In this document: piece after piece, positions 63,341 to 64,000 of the stretch
How the letters are laid out: every line of letters starts with the position of its first letter
How positions within the stretch are numbered: the stretch's first letter is position 1
From: CAVTWY01 sp963738575
GTDB lineage: Bacteria > Pseudomonadota > Gammaproteobacteria > Burkholderiales > Burkholderiaceae_C
Assembly (NCBI GenBank): GCA_963738575.1
Contig: CAVTWY010000001.1
Location: 372,001 to 436,000, forward strand
Direction: 5' to 3'
DNA: 64,000 nucleotides
Notes under the pieces: generated by a model
Database searches by the model: none
What the model was told of the DNA's origin: nothing
The model's input: the letters and a program-made list of their open reading frames with translations, nothing else
Made by a program: the position numbers and the translations under genes

Positions 63341-64000
63341 ATGTCAGCAACAACAACCAACAGCGGCAAAGCGCCTTACTACTTTGTGCCGGCGCCATCG
63401 TCGCGCCCGGTGGTCACGGCGTCCGGCTTGTTTTTGGTGATTCTGGGTGCCAGCCAGTGGATCAACGGCGTGGGTTGGGGCAAGTACGCCTTGTTCTTGG
63501 GGCTCTTCATTTGGCTCTTCACGCTATTCCGCTGGTTTTCGGACGCCATCGGTGAGAGCCAAAATGGCCTTTACAGCGACCGCATCGACGTTTCGTTTCG
63601 TTGGAGCATGGCCTGGTTTATCTTCTCTGAGGTGATGTTCTTTGCCGCCTTCTTTGGTGCCTTGTATTGGGCGCGGCAGCATGCGTTGCCCATGCTTGGC
63701 AACGCCGACCACCAAGTGCTTTGGCCTGACTTCAAGTCGGTGTGGCCCACCGGGGCGGCGGGCACCACGGCGTCGCCCGCAGGCAGCATCGATGGTTTCG
63801 AAACCATGGGCCCGTTTTGGCTGCCCACCATCAACACCGGCCTGCTGTTGACGTCAGGCGTCACGCTCACCATCGCGCACCATGCGTTGCTTGCCAACAA
63901 GCGCGCCAAGACAATTGTGTGGATGTGGATCACGGTGATTTTGGGTGCCGTGTTTCTGGGCACCCAGATTTACGAATACATGCACGCCTACAGCGACCTG
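63341..64000 (+). CDS. coxC: Cytochrome c oxidase subunit III, N-terminal part (runs off the window)
   Basis: 220 residues are visible; the gene continues beyond base 64000. GAGGAG at 63325-63330 precedes the ATG. Sequence fits subunit III: YYFVPAPSSRPVVTASGLFL, RWSMAWFIFSEVMFFAAFFG (conserved helix Glu), and LTIAHHALLANKRAKTIVWM. The protein binds lipids and stabilises subunit I. The final helices lie outside the window. Confidence 0.95.
   Translation, partial: MSATTTNSGKAPYYFVPAPSSRPVVTASGLFLVILGASQWINGVGWGKYALFLGLFIWLFTLFRWFSDAIGESQNGLYSDRIDVSFRWSMAWFIFSEVMFFAAFFGALYWARQHALPMLGNADHQVLWPDFKSVWPTGAAGTTASPAGSIDGFETMGPFWLPTINTGLLLTSGVTLTIAHHALLANKRAKTIVWMWITVILGAVFLGTQIYEYMHAYSDL

Noticed and set aside
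1..64000. CRISPR arrays, tRNA or rRNA genes, complete IS elements
   Set aside because: No regularly spaced repeats, cloverleaf-like or rRNA-like sequence, and no transposase-like frames were recognised.

Overview
The window is about 60% GC and densely coded on both strands. Gene content and order point to a betaproteobacterium of the order Burkholderiales, most like Comamonadaceae. Supporting blocks are hemL-thiD-rubredoxin-pilGHIJ-chpA, algH-ruvX-pyrR-pyrB-pyrC'-plsC, an accBC-prmA-DUF3426 run, and a coxB-coxA-ctaG-DUF2970-coxC cluster. The genus cannot be named from the sequence alone. No rRNA, tRNA, CRISPR array or intact insertion sequence was seen.

Layout. 1-2045: end of nrdA and complete nrdB (class Ia ribonucleotide reductase), with two strong hairpins and a likely nrdB promoter between them. 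2266-3458: a lysine/alanine-rich histone H1-like protein and a vapBC toxin-antitoxin operon with a clear operator. 3582-17133, minus strand: a PfkB kinase, DUF3426 protein, prmA, accC and accB, then a long operon-like run read thiD > hemL > mpl > yqiA > RNase II > tonB-like > hypothetical > tlpA-like. 17301-27600: rubredoxin and the Pil-Chp chemosensory system that controls type IV pili. 27671-33526: a tripartite RND efflux operon carrying three frameshifts. 33708-35534: a large lipoprotein of unknown function. 35541-41658: photolyase, divergent from the algH/ruvX/pyrimidine/plsC operon. 41884-43405: a probably acquired patch with a NERD protein, a decayed HlyB-type ABC transporter fragment and an XRE regulator. 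43501-52280: an accessory cluster with secreted and membrane proteins of unknown function, a rhodanese-like protein, a membrane Ser/Thr kinase and an atypical ECF sigma factor. 52306-58306: housekeeping genes (gpmA, rhodanese, grxC, secB, gpsA, trmL, comF, a BioC-like methyltransferase) and a second vapBC pair. 58510-64000: DUF2244 and the aa3-type cytochrome c oxidase cluster, running off the end inside coxC.

The most interesting system is the 44004-52280 cluster, in which genes overlap or abut on one strand. A transmembrane Ser/Thr kinase is encoded with a sigma factor that lacks the usual acidic DAED motif of region 2 and carries Thr-Ser there. This resembles kinase-activated ECF43-type sigma factors. 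It is embedded among exported proteins, two of which (44672-45931 and 49584-50744) appear to be divergent paralogues. The cytochrome oxidase subunit II is also unusual: it carries a cytochrome c domain and then an OmpA-like domain.

Four single-base frameshifts (one in hemL, two in the efflux adaptor, one in the efflux pump) may be sequencing errors or real decay. Each reading frame becomes family-length after one-base corrections.
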